Shown here: in pieces, positions 22,897 to 34,800 of the stretch
Layout of the letters: each line of letters begins with the position of its first letter
Position numbering within the stretch: the stretch's first letter is position 1
Source of the DNA: Tanypteryx hageni
Taxonomy: Eukaryota; Arthropoda; Insecta; Odonata; Petaluridae
Length of the DNA: 64,000 nucleotides
Direction of reading: 5' to 3'
Assembly (NCBI GenBank): GCA_028673005.1
Contig: CM054116.1
Span: 26,513,840 to 26,577,839 of the forward strand
Translations under genes and position numbers: made by a program
The notes under the pieces: model-generated
Seen by the model: only the letters and a program-made list of their open reading frames with translations
The model's database searches: none
What the model was told of the DNA's origin: nothing

Positions 22897-25800
22897 CTGC
22901 ACTACAGGCCAGATGCTTGAGAATTAAATAAATTATATGTTGTTGGATTCGTAATTTCTTTTGGAAGGTTTTAGGACTAAATGTTCCTGGAAAAATTTGG
23001 GGGAGGGGATGCTAAAATATTAAAATATGCAAACAAAGCATTGCTTCCCGAGTTCTGCCATCCGGTGACCTCACTTGGAACTTCTTGCGCAAGAAGGGAA
23101 GTTTGGTGACAATATCTTCAAAGGTGCTGATTTTTATAGTAGACAAACAACAGTTTTTAGTGCTTTTCGTCATTTTTGAAAAGCACTATTACCTTCGTGA
23201 TGTCTGTCCATCCATACATATATACCAGGGAAGAATTGGCTGAACTGATTTAAACCAAATTTGGTACTTAGAATCTTCACATAAATACATGATCAAAATA
23301 ACATTTGCACCGGATTGACTCGGCAGGAGTGTTACTATTACAAAATAAAATGTTTTGATAATTATGAATTTTGAAGGAATTGGCCAAACCGATCTCAATG
23401 AAATTTTGCATGAAGGAGATGTGCAACATAAAAAACAAAATCAAGATGTTTAGTATACAGCCATCCCTCTTTATATTAACTTCTGTTTTACAAGTTTTTG
23501 CTTATACGAACTGAGCAATTTCATACCTATTTCTCAATTTGCGAATAAATTTTTGAGTTCGTTACATTTGCATGAAAATCCTATTTTTCAAATATCGACT
23601 AAACTTTTGCTTATATGTGCTTGATCCACTTCGGGAAAGCTCAGTAAAGCCTGTCAGATTACATCATGCTGTTCCAAAGAAGAATCATCATCTTGGTCTA
23701 GGTATGCGCATTGCTGTTCTTTGTGAAATTCTGTTCGCTGAGAGGTGTGCTTTTTATCTTTTAAATCAAGACATTTTTGTGAATGATGGCTCCTAAACAT
23801 GCCAGCCTTTCAGTTATTGCAAGTGGTAAAAGTGAAAAAATGAGAGAAGGGATTTAAGTGTAGCTCAGAAACTGAATATTACTCAAAGATTGGAGAAAGG
23901 TAAGTTGTCAAAGGACATATGCACCACATTTAACCTATCAGCATCTACTGAGAGGACAATATTTCTGCAAAAGGATAAGCTGTCAGGGATTGCACAATCT
24001 ACAGTGCCTGGCACTCACTTGCAGCATATAACGAAAACCCGGGAAGTTATAATAGAACAGCTAGAAAAACTTTTGGTGCATTGGATGGACAGCCATTTGC
24101 ATAAGAATACAACGCTGCCTCTTTATGTAATTCAAGAGAAGGCTCTTTTGCTGTTTGAGGACCTTAAAAAGAAAGCAGAAGGTAATCCTATAAGTCTTGA
24201 GTTTGATTTGAAAGCTAGCCATGGATGGTTTGAAAGGTTTATGAAATGTGCTAATATTCACAGCGTAAAGGCATCGGGAGAAAAGGCTAGTGCCGATGAA
24301 GCATCAGTATCATCGTTTCCAGTTCAACTTAAGAAAATAATAGAAGAGGGTGGGTACTCTCCTAAACAAATATTTAACATAGACGAAACAGGCCTATTTT
24401 GGAAAAATGCCATCATGCACATTTATTTCATGTGAGGAGAAAAATGTGCCTGGATTTAACGTGTCTAAGGAACATCTGTCTCTGGTTCTTGGTGGGAATC
24501 TTGAGGTTGATTTTAAGTTAAACCAACGTTGGTTTATCACTCAGAAAATCCATGGGTACTTAACCCCTCAAGCCCGGAGGAGATTTATTAAATCCCACCC
24601 GTACGGCCGGATGAGGTTTTTAAATTTTCACGATTGCGTTGCAAAAACGTTCAAAAATATTAAAATAATCATAACTTGGGAAGTTTTCTCTTGATTGTTC
24701 TGAATTTTTTTTGTGGATTTAGGAAAAACATGAAATTTGTAAATATCTATTTTGCGTATAATATTTTATATACAAAGATTGTTGGAGTAGAAGAGAATGT
24801 ACACCAATCGCTAATTTTCCGGCGTGCACTCGCGCTTTATATATAACATTCAGCACCAGAAAATCTATAGAAGATATTGATGTGCAATCTTAATAAAAAA
24901 ATAGCTTCAATTAGTAATTATTTCATTCTGCAAGTCTACCCATCTAAACCAATTAGGTGAAAAGTTTTACGCATCTCACCTTTTTCATGTCTTGACTGGA
25001 AATTTTTAAGTTAATGTAGTATTATTGATTTATTAAAAGATGATTTATTTATAATATAAACGTTTTAGTTATAGAGTCATCATTCTTAGTCATTACAGAA
25101 GTCACATAGAAGAAATGGTTGCATTTCGTTCATTGGAAATGGAGATATGACGTTGTGTAAAACACGAAAAACTTTAGCTTATAGGTCCTTCCCAAATATT
25201 TTCAGAAAATTTAACATGCGTAATTGGATTCAGCAAGAAATGCCTTACAGCCTAGTAAACACTTCTAGTAACCTATTGTGTAAATATATAGAAGAGCTTT
25301 TCGTGATTTTTTGCTGGCGTGTCCTCTTCTCGCCTACTCGTTTCATCACTGCTTTGGCACTGCTAGCACAGCAGCGAAGCACTTATCTGAAGAGGAAACA
25401 GACCTCGTCTTCTTTCAAATGTCAAAGAAAAGGAACCCAATTTGGTGGGTTCCCTTTCCTCAGGTATTTATGGGTCAACTTTAGAAACCGAAAATTTGTA
25501 GGTCCGTGGTAAAAACTAAAATTCTATCACAAAACTAAACGTATATTATATGTAAACAAATACAAATAGATATACTCAATTCCCCGCTATTTTTGGCGAG
25601 ATTAAAATAAAATTCTAAAGGTCTTGAAAATTATATGACCGATATTATCCTTCTCACAAAATACTTCTCTTTGAGGCGTGGCACTAAATTACTGGAAGAG
25701 TGTCGGCCTTGGATTTTGAAATCAGCTGTTTTGACGTTGACGTTCTCCTATGAAGCGATGTACGAAGGATCGTGCGGTAATGGAAGGGAATGTTTACAGA

Positions 25801-28800
25801 AATGTTTTTACTCAACCTAATTCCATTCTTCATCAATTGCATTGTAAACATTTGTTATAAACTGTGCATAGACAGACATAAGATGTTTTTCTTTCTTTCT
25901 TTACATACCGACAAAGACCTTTGTCGCATGACATAAGCCAAATGTCTCCACCAGGAAAAAAGAGGAGAAAAAACGTGCTCTCCTTTGAAATGATGCACAG
26001 TTCCTACATTGCATTTCAAACACCAAGGAAAGGTTCCTTGCTGCACTGAAAAGCGACTTTTATATGTAGAAACACCATCATATCATAGCAAAATTGAAAA
26101 TTCTATCGCAAAATTCAACGTTGATGATATATTTTTTAAAAGAGAAAAAAATACAGGACAAACATAGATAGGAAGTACAAAGCTTACTCTTTCAAAATAT
26201 ATATAGGTTATTTAGATTTAAAGAAGTCTCTAGCGTCAAAAGATAAAATAAATTAGGGCTGCCGCAGGACGTAATAGTACGCCTGACGGCCGATTAGACA
26301 GTTTTTGCAGGACGTAATAGTACGCCTGACGGCGTTGAGGGGTTAAAGGCATTGTGAAGATAAAACTTCCTGTGACTTGGTATTCAAATAAGATGGCTTG
26401 GATAGATGCTCATATTTCTACTAATTACTTTAGTTATTTGTCACCCACGATTGCAAAATATTTCACCAAGGAGAACTTTGATAACAAGGTGCTTGTGATT
26501 GTGGATAATGCTCCGGGACACCCAAAAACCCTCGAAGACCTTGAACCAAACATCTATGTGGTTTTTTTGCTGGCCAATACCACCTCACTTATACAACCAA
26601 TGGACCAGGGAGTGATAGCTGCCTTCAAAGCTTATTATCTTCAGTTGGTGATGCGCTACATTGTTGCAGGGTTGGATGCAGATGAAGATATGACAAACAG
26701 TTGTGGAAGAATTATAATATCAAGATGGCAGTAGATAACATTGCATTAGCTTGGGAGAAAGTAACTCCCCAATGCATGAATAATTGCTGGAAAAATTTGT
26801 TGCCTGCTATGGTTTATGATTTTAAAGGCTTTAAGGAAGTGCTGGATGACATTCACGATATGATTGTTCACCTTTCTAATAAAGCCGGCTTTGCTGAGGT
26901 GGATAAAGATGATGTTGAGTATGTTTTGGCTTCCCATGGCAGTGAACTTACAAATGAAGAACTTACTCAGTTGCTTGAATATAGGCCAAAGGATCTGGAT
27001 GAAGACCAAGATGAACCACCTGAATTTAAAGTTCTTGACACAAAAGCATTAACAAAGGCATTCAAGCTGGCAAAGCAGTTGACAGATCATATTGAGGATA
27101 GTGACCCTGACATGGAGAACCATCCACTTCTGGTGAACCTCAACCATCCCCTTCTACTGCCATGGATATTGAACATTTGTCTGACGACGATGAACTGCCT
27201 GGTCTCGATGACCCACCAATGCCATCTTCAAGATCGTTATCATCTCCATCAAAAAACTGACAACGATACCACCTGCCATTTCCTGCCCCACACGATGTCG
27301 AGACTTGTTAGGCGAGTGTTCACTTTTGTGTTCTTTAATTTATTTTTACTGTCATTAAATTTTTTTTTCTTATTTTATTGTATGCATTTTCCAAATCTTG
27401 GTGTGTTGATGATAGCCATAGGTTAATTCATAGGCTAGCCCAGCATTTCCCAACCGGTGGTTCGAGTACCCATAGGGGTTCGTGAGAAAAATTTGGTAAT
27501 GGTGTCTTTTTCACATTCTTGGTTCTACAATTCTTACCAATATTTTAATATCTTTCAAATTAGTTGCAATGTTTTATTTTCAATTTTTTCTCCTGCTTCA
27601 AGAATTATATTTGAAATTTACAGAATAGTAGTAACTAGAAACTGATGACAATACAAGAGATTCTGATTTTATTGTAAACAGTTACATACTATGTGCTATA
27701 TAAACTTTTTATTTTTCATGAATTAAATGCGTTCAAAAAGATTTGTTTTTACAAAGTTTACCCGCCATTATAAGGGGTTTGATGCCAAAACTGTTACAAC
27801 TCATGGGGTTCATGAAGATAAAAGGTTAATCCAAGGGGTTCATGACAAGAAATAGGTTAGCTCAAGGGGTTCGCAAATTGAAAAAGGTTGGGAACTGTTG
27901 GGCTCGACTATCGTAGGCTAACATAGGCTAGGCTATCATAGGCTAATGACTAAGAATGTAATTTGAATACATTAATATATCATTATTGATGTTTTTTTTT
28001 TCAATTTGGTAACCTTCTGTGTTGTTTCTAAATGAACAATGGGATATTTTTTTTGGCCTTCGGAACCAATTAAAAATTTTTACATAGGAAGTAATGGGAA
28101 AATAATTTTCGTTTTACGAGTTTTTGCCTAATGAACAGTTTTTGTGGAGTGAATAAGTTTGTACAATGAGAGAAGGTTGTAGATATGAAAATCAGGGCTG
28201 TCACAAAACAAGGAATAATAAAATTTCTTCTTACACATATTTGAGTTAACTGTCTGCATCAATTTTAATCAAATTTAACATTCATAATAACACAAAACCA
28301 TAATAGCATATTTGGACCACATCAGCCAAATGGGTGCCACAATTAGAAATTAAACTCTTAGTAATTATGGATTTAAAAGGAATTGGCTGAAGGGATTTCA
28401 ACTAAATTTTGTATATAAGATTTGTACAACATACTAGAATGAAATCAAAATGTTTAAAGAGGAGCTAAAGAGCAGAGCTACCACAATAAAAGGTAAAATG
28501 ACATTGTTTTAGTAAAGAATATAATAAACTCCTGATGCTATTTTCTGATTTAAAAGCAAATAAATTAGTATATGATTATACTACAGCAGATTTGACAAAA
28601 AGCACTTCTGTACCACAGGAAACCCATGCACATCCTACTTGTTAGAGTTATAGATATAGATGTTGCTATACAAGTACTTAAGTTGAAAAACAGAATTTTA
28701 AATCTATAGATATACCTACATTTAATTTTGTGGGTGGCTTTATGATTACAATTAGAATGGAAAAATAAATTATGAAATTAAAAAAATATTCCTTTTTCAT

Positions 28801-31800
28801 ATAATTTATAAAAAATAAAAAACACTAAAAAGGGAAAAATAATTTTTTTATTAATTTAGTCTTTCAGAAAACTTCTGAATCAAAATTGTATAGGCATGTC
28901 ACAATATTTTGCATCTAAACAGTGTTAATTGATTGCCTTATACTTTCTTTGAACATTTTAACATAAATAAAGGAATTTGGCGCCCACTCGTGACTTTTTT
29001 GAGAACCATAATGATAAGAAAATATAAGAGGAGAAAAGTACTAAATTTATATGATGGGTGCCTAATTCCTTTATTTATATTTAAATTTTTAAAGAAAGTA
29101 TAGGTATATAAGGCAATCACTTAACTGTGTTTAAACACAAAATATTGTGACACGCCGATACAATTTTGAGTCAGAAGTTTTCTGAAAGATTAAATTATTA
29201 AAAAATATTTTTTCCTTTTTTGTCTTTCATTTTTTTTTAATTATATAAAAAGGAATATTTTTTAAAATTTCATAATTTATTTTGAGTTATAATCATTGTT
29301 TAATCTAAAAGTAAGATAATGTTTACAGAAATGATTCAATTTACTTTCTCATTTGTAGTGGGAAAATAAAGAAAGATTAATCGAATTTACTGAATAAAAA
29401 GTCAAAACATTTGGGTATATACATAAATTTAGGCTTTTTACATATTTCTATGGTAATTTGTGACAGTATTTTTAAGGAGATGAATTTGTTTCTGGAGAAG
29501 AATTTGAAGGAACAAGGAGTCCAAGATAAAATTTTCATCTTTTAGTAAACATAATGGCCGAGTGATTACAGTGTCAAAAATAATGTTGTGCTCCATATTA
29601 AAAATTTGTTTTAAAAAAATGAAAAATGTTTCCAAAAAAAACTGGAAAATAGGTATATTGATTACATGTCTTTGGACCACAAGGTGATGTTCAAGTTAAT
29701 TTCCTTGCTGCTAAATGCAAGTCTTGATTCTCAGCAGCCAATCATAATGCTTAACAAAACAGCCAATCAGATTTCTCCAGACATTTAATAAGCATATTAT
29801 TTTAAGTGATGTGTTTGTGAGACAACTTAAGTTGGTGTCAAGGACATACCCAGGGGGAGGGGGGTCCGGACCCTCCCCTTGGTGTACAGACATGTGGAAT
29901 CTGCAATAATCATGCTACAAACTTGCTACATTGCCTCTTGCAATGCTGCAACTTGCTGTGTTGAATCATGATAACTAAAAACGTTATAAAAGTTCATATT
30001 ATTTGAATAGGACTTTTATTTAATCAAATGCTGGAAATTGGTTTTCCACCGCAGACCCCTCCCCCTAAGTAAATTTCTGGGTATGTGCATGGTTGGTGTT
30101 ACAAATGTATGTTAAAGAGAAAGACCAAACCTTATAGAACATATTACCAAATGTAATACTCCTATAGGGAAATTGTCAATACTTAGCGTAATTATTTCCA
30201 CTTAATGAAGAAGTGAGGAAGATTGTGAGGAGACACAATGTTGGAGGAGAAGACTTTATAAGGAAAAATCATTTTAAAACCATCTTTAATCCCTCAAGCA
30301 TGATTTTAAAATGGCCATTTCTGTAATTTAAATGCAACAGATTGCAACTTGTGTTAATTTAATTAATTTCTTGGAAAATATACGAGAAAATTTTTTAAAA
30401 AATTAAGCAATATTTGATGCTATTGGTTCAATATATAAGATAATTTTAGGCTGACAATATTTATTTTGAATAGATTTTATTGTATAGTAAGGTTTCCTGA
30501 TACACAAAGCTTTGAGATATGTGATTCATGGAAGATACTCAACGCATAAAGAATAAATGAAACTTAAATTGGATGCTGCACAGGATGACATATGTCATTG
30601 CACATACTTGATGGGTTTAGGACTTATGGATTTTCTGAGGAACTACTATTCCATAGTCATAATATTGTTACAAAAAAATTTCCATAATAAAATATTCTTT
30701 GTTGTGTACCAATCAAGTAAATGAAGCAAGGGTAGAAATTAATTGTTAAACAAACCTGTTGTAAGTTTTGCCGTAGTGCTTGTCTAATTTCGACCAGAAC
30801 AGAAGCATAGTCTGGTGGGGGCTGAGGCGAAGAGCTTTCCTCCTGCTCTGAAATGGTACTTGAAGGTAATTGGGGAAGTGATAGGCGATTCTGTTGGTAA
30901 CATGTGTTCCTCTCTATCCCCCAACTGGGTCCATCGCCACCCTCAACAGGTCGTGAGAAGTTTCCTCCTACATCCCCTTGGCTGCCCCCTGCCTCGCCCA
31001 AGGCTGTAGTTAAGCGCCTCATGCTACGACGAAAACTCTGTCGCAACAGCTTGGCTATTCTGTAGTATTATTTGAAATGGAAAACAGTATAATTTGTTTT
31101 TATATTTTGATGTTATCTCCTAATTCATATTAAGTAAATGTTCTTGCTTGTGTTTTAAAGATATACCTCAACAAAGCATTAGTTTATAAAAAATAATTAT
31201 TAAATCTTTTACAGTTGCATTTAGGGGTTAGTTAATTGCTCCTGAAAACCAGCTATTTTAAAAATAAATATTGTAATTATCATTCAACAGATTTAAGTGA
31301 CAAAAATGTTCTTATTAATGCATTCAATATTTTCTGTAGCAGGTGAATTAAATTTTTGTTGCTACAATGAGGGAAGCCATTATAAACTCAGTTCCCACAA
31401 AATATTTTTTATTATATTTAAGTCGTGGGTTTGTTTTTGTAAAATAAGAACTCGAATGAATTACTGTAAATGCTTTACTACAAAGTTTTTTAGAACATTG
31501 AACTAAAATACCATGTATTTGCAGTCTATCAGTTTTGCCTATTTGCTTCACTTTCAAAAATTTTCCCAAATTTATTCCCTGAAAACATGCTAAAATTTCA
31601 TTTGATATAAATAAGTGAATCCCTCAAGTGAGTATTTTTCCCAAAGTACTTATCTTACTGTGTCTATACTGTTTATCACACTAATGAATTAATTTGATTG
31701 ATGAAATTTATCACCTACATCAGTGGTGAGCAACCTACGGCCCTCAGGCCGCATGCAGCCCATGAAGCTATAATCAAAAAGAGATTTAACACAAATTCAT

Positions 31801-34800
31801 ATCATATAAATTCAAAATACGACATTAAAACATTTGATACTGAAATGTTAACCCTAAAAACCCAATTTAGACATGATTTTCATTGATTTGAATCTCAAGT
31901 TAACGTCTGATTTAAAGTCTAACCTGGCCCGCGGAAGCATTGACAATTTGCAGTGCGGCCCGTCAAGAAATTTGCAACCACCAATGCGGCCCGCCATGTA
32001 GAAAAGGTTGCCTACCACTGACCTACATCCTTAATAATTATGAAAATAAAAAAGCATACTCTTCAAGGCAATCATAACTACAAGTCATAAGTCGCATTTG
32101 GTTGGCTGGGAAAAAGAATAAATCGAGTTTTGTATTACCTAGCACCTGTGGCAGTGGTGTAAGAGGGAGGGGGTGTGTACTTGGGTGGAGGATCTTCAAA
32201 ACCATTGATCCCAATGTCAGTTAGGGTTCCATTGGAGGTTCCATTATTTCCTGAAGATCCTGTACCACCTCTCTCTCCATTTCCAGTACCATACGAAGAA
32301 GTCCCTTGAGAATAATCCCCAGAGCTATTTCTGCTGCTGTTCTGATGTGGGCGATAGAGAGCCTGCATTCTCTATATAAATATTTAAGTGATAGATTAAT
32401 TATAAAAATTTATTAGAAAATTATGTCAAGGAAAAATAAATATATTTTCAAAACTCTCAAACTTGATGGGAGAGAATTTTGTTACATAATGTAACTATAT
32501 ATGGAAAAGAGCTTCATGGCACAATTAAAATGGTAAAAGGTAAAAATCTCCAAATGCCATTTTAACTACGGCATTTGGAGATTTTTACCTTTTACCACAT
32601 AATGTAGCATTTACTATAGCATGATAGTTATGAGAATTTAGGCAGAAATTCTTTCTATGTATCAGGGTTTCTCAGAATTGACATTAATAATATTGCATCA
32701 TAATGATGTTATACTAGTGCTAGAAATACAGCCGTGGAGATTGTAAAGTGTGCAAGATTTAGTTGGAAAGTCATAATACAGTGTTTCCCAAATGCTGACA
32801 TGCCTTACTTGATTTCTAGGGATATCGTGAAAAACTTAGGTAAATAAATCAACAATTTGGGAACATTGATGGGTCATCAGGGAAATAACTTTTGCTCAAT
32901 TACATTGATTATGATGTGGTACCAACAAATGGAGGTGTCCAAAGTTTGCAGTACCAATATTTATAAATATAAAACCTTGTTTCAAGATGTGGGGGCCACA
33001 AAATTATATTCATCTTTGAAAAGGTGCCACGCCTACAAAAAGTTTGGGAACCACCAATCATAACCAATAGATCTTTGGAAAATTTCACTGTATGTGATAA
33101 ATCTAGTCATTCTTTTTTAGGCTTCAGGTGTTTTCTCTAAAATATTAATTTAAAAAATTATCATCAACTTAGTATATAAAAGTAAAAACAAAATTCTGAA
33201 AGTTCTTTGTGCACTGACAATGAGTCATACATACTCTTGAAAGATTGTTTCATTAAGTGTATCTCTTCATTTTTCAAGTATTTATCCCACTTGTACATTA
33301 GCTTTAGTTATGTCTTTGTATCCATATTCCCAATGTGCAGCTTACCTCAAAAAGATCTGGTGACCCAGATGACAGGTAACGTATAGTTTGAATCAAAGCT
33401 ATGAAAGGAACTGCTAAAAGTGGAATTAATTGAAGGAAAGACCCAACTTGACGGGTCCAAACTGGCCAATAACTATGGTTGATTGCATGCTCAAAGTCTT
33501 CCCCACGGAAATGGATGTAAGGATCATCAAATCCTCTGTAGCTTGAGCCAATGGTCCTTGCCACCGACCAATTATACAAAGATCGGAAATTACCATTTTT
33601 GAAGACAGTAATTGCTAGAACCTGAGTAGAAAGATGAGATATAATTATGCATATGGATTCTTTTAAAAAAAAATTAACAATTACAATTAACATTTAAAAA
33701 GATATGTAATACAAAATAACAAAATAAAGAGTTTCTTTAGCCTTAAAAATAAACTTATAATACTTGCAATATAAGGTAATACTTCAAAGTAATGAAATAT
33801 TTCATTATTTCAACGCATTTTCATGCAGTCATCCATACAATGCTTCCAATGTTACATTTAATAAGTTGCCCATTATTCTAATTAAAGACCATCCTTATTT
33901 TAAGAACATACTCCTTCACTTCCTATTATGTACTTGGATATTAACACTTATGATAGTTATTATTGGAATATTTAATAAAACAAGGGGCCTCTATGTGTTA
34001 TATGCCTCTATCTCACCCTCTGCTTGCTTCACTATCTCCAGGGACATTTTTTTGCTCAATTTTTTTTTCTCCAAGGTACCGTTCCCACAATATAAATTTT
34101 AAAATATTTTAAATTTTGTTTCAAGATGGTAAATGAAAATGAAAATAATTTTCCTGGGGTCTACTAGCTGTTAGAAACAAAATGTCATTTACTGCATTTC
34201 TCTACAAAAACAGTTCTTGAGATAAAGAGGGGAAGAGACAGGTGGATGGACAGAGACTTGGGAAATTACATATAGGAGTGTCTACTACGTAGTTCATTTA
34301 GCCTATAGCGACAGATTTGCTAGCCACAATTTTGCTTTCTGCAGTTTAAGCTATCTACAGCAGCCAACCTGAGGTAGTCGCCTATCAAACTGATTTCATG
34401 CCATGTCACTCATTGGGAGTGAAATTTTGTTAGAATATCAGAAACTGGCTTAGCGCATAAGTTGTGCAGCCATGGTGGATGCTTATTTATACAGGATTTT
34501 GTTTTGCTTTTTTCAATATATGTTGAAATTATACGGAAATTTCAGTCGAATATTACATAAATAAAACTATATAGCCAATTATGTAACAGGAATATTTCAC
34601 TTAAATTCTGATTATGCATTTCCAGTCTATGGCAAAGCATAATTTTCTTTCTTGAGTACTTGAAATACAAGAGGCTCTGGATGGTACTCGGATATTAGTG
34701 CAAAGCAGATAATTTATTGCATTAGAAAGTTTAAAAAAGCTATGTTGTGCCCAAAAGAAAAATGGTTTAAATATTATGTGTTTACAAATGGTATGTAGAT

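Larger units (their letters stand above)
20580..23457. other. Distal part of transporter intron 13
   Basis: AT-rich intronic DNA. Apart from a Tigger-end-like remnant near 21560-21700 (GAGCGCTAACTGAAACC), a LINE 3'-end-like scrap, a SINE-like copy and a TA microsatellite, nothing recognisable is present. Confidence 0.4.
23458..28179 (+). mobile_element. Tigger-family (pogo) DNA transposon with two nested insertions
   Basis: Terminal repeats CAGCCATCCCTCTTTATATT and, in reverse, CAACCTTCTCTCATTGTACA are flanked by TA. The TIGD1-like transposase remnant starts MAPKHA at 23786. It runs through RLEKGKLSKDI, the DDD motifs NIDETGLFW, VIVDNAPGHP and IQPMDQG, and ends near 27270. It has frameshifts at about 23840, 24410 and 26700, so it is dead although all three aspartates remain. 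A piggyBac-type element sits in the catalytic domain and a hAT MITE in the 3' region. The whole lies in intron 13 of the transporter, antisense to that gene. Confidence 0.85.

Noticed and set aside
25855..26046. Cys-containing minus frame inside the piggyBac-type element
   Set aside because: FPWCLKCNVG recalls the piggyBac Cys-rich tail, but the rest does not fit and no catalytic domain was found, so it is not called as a gene.
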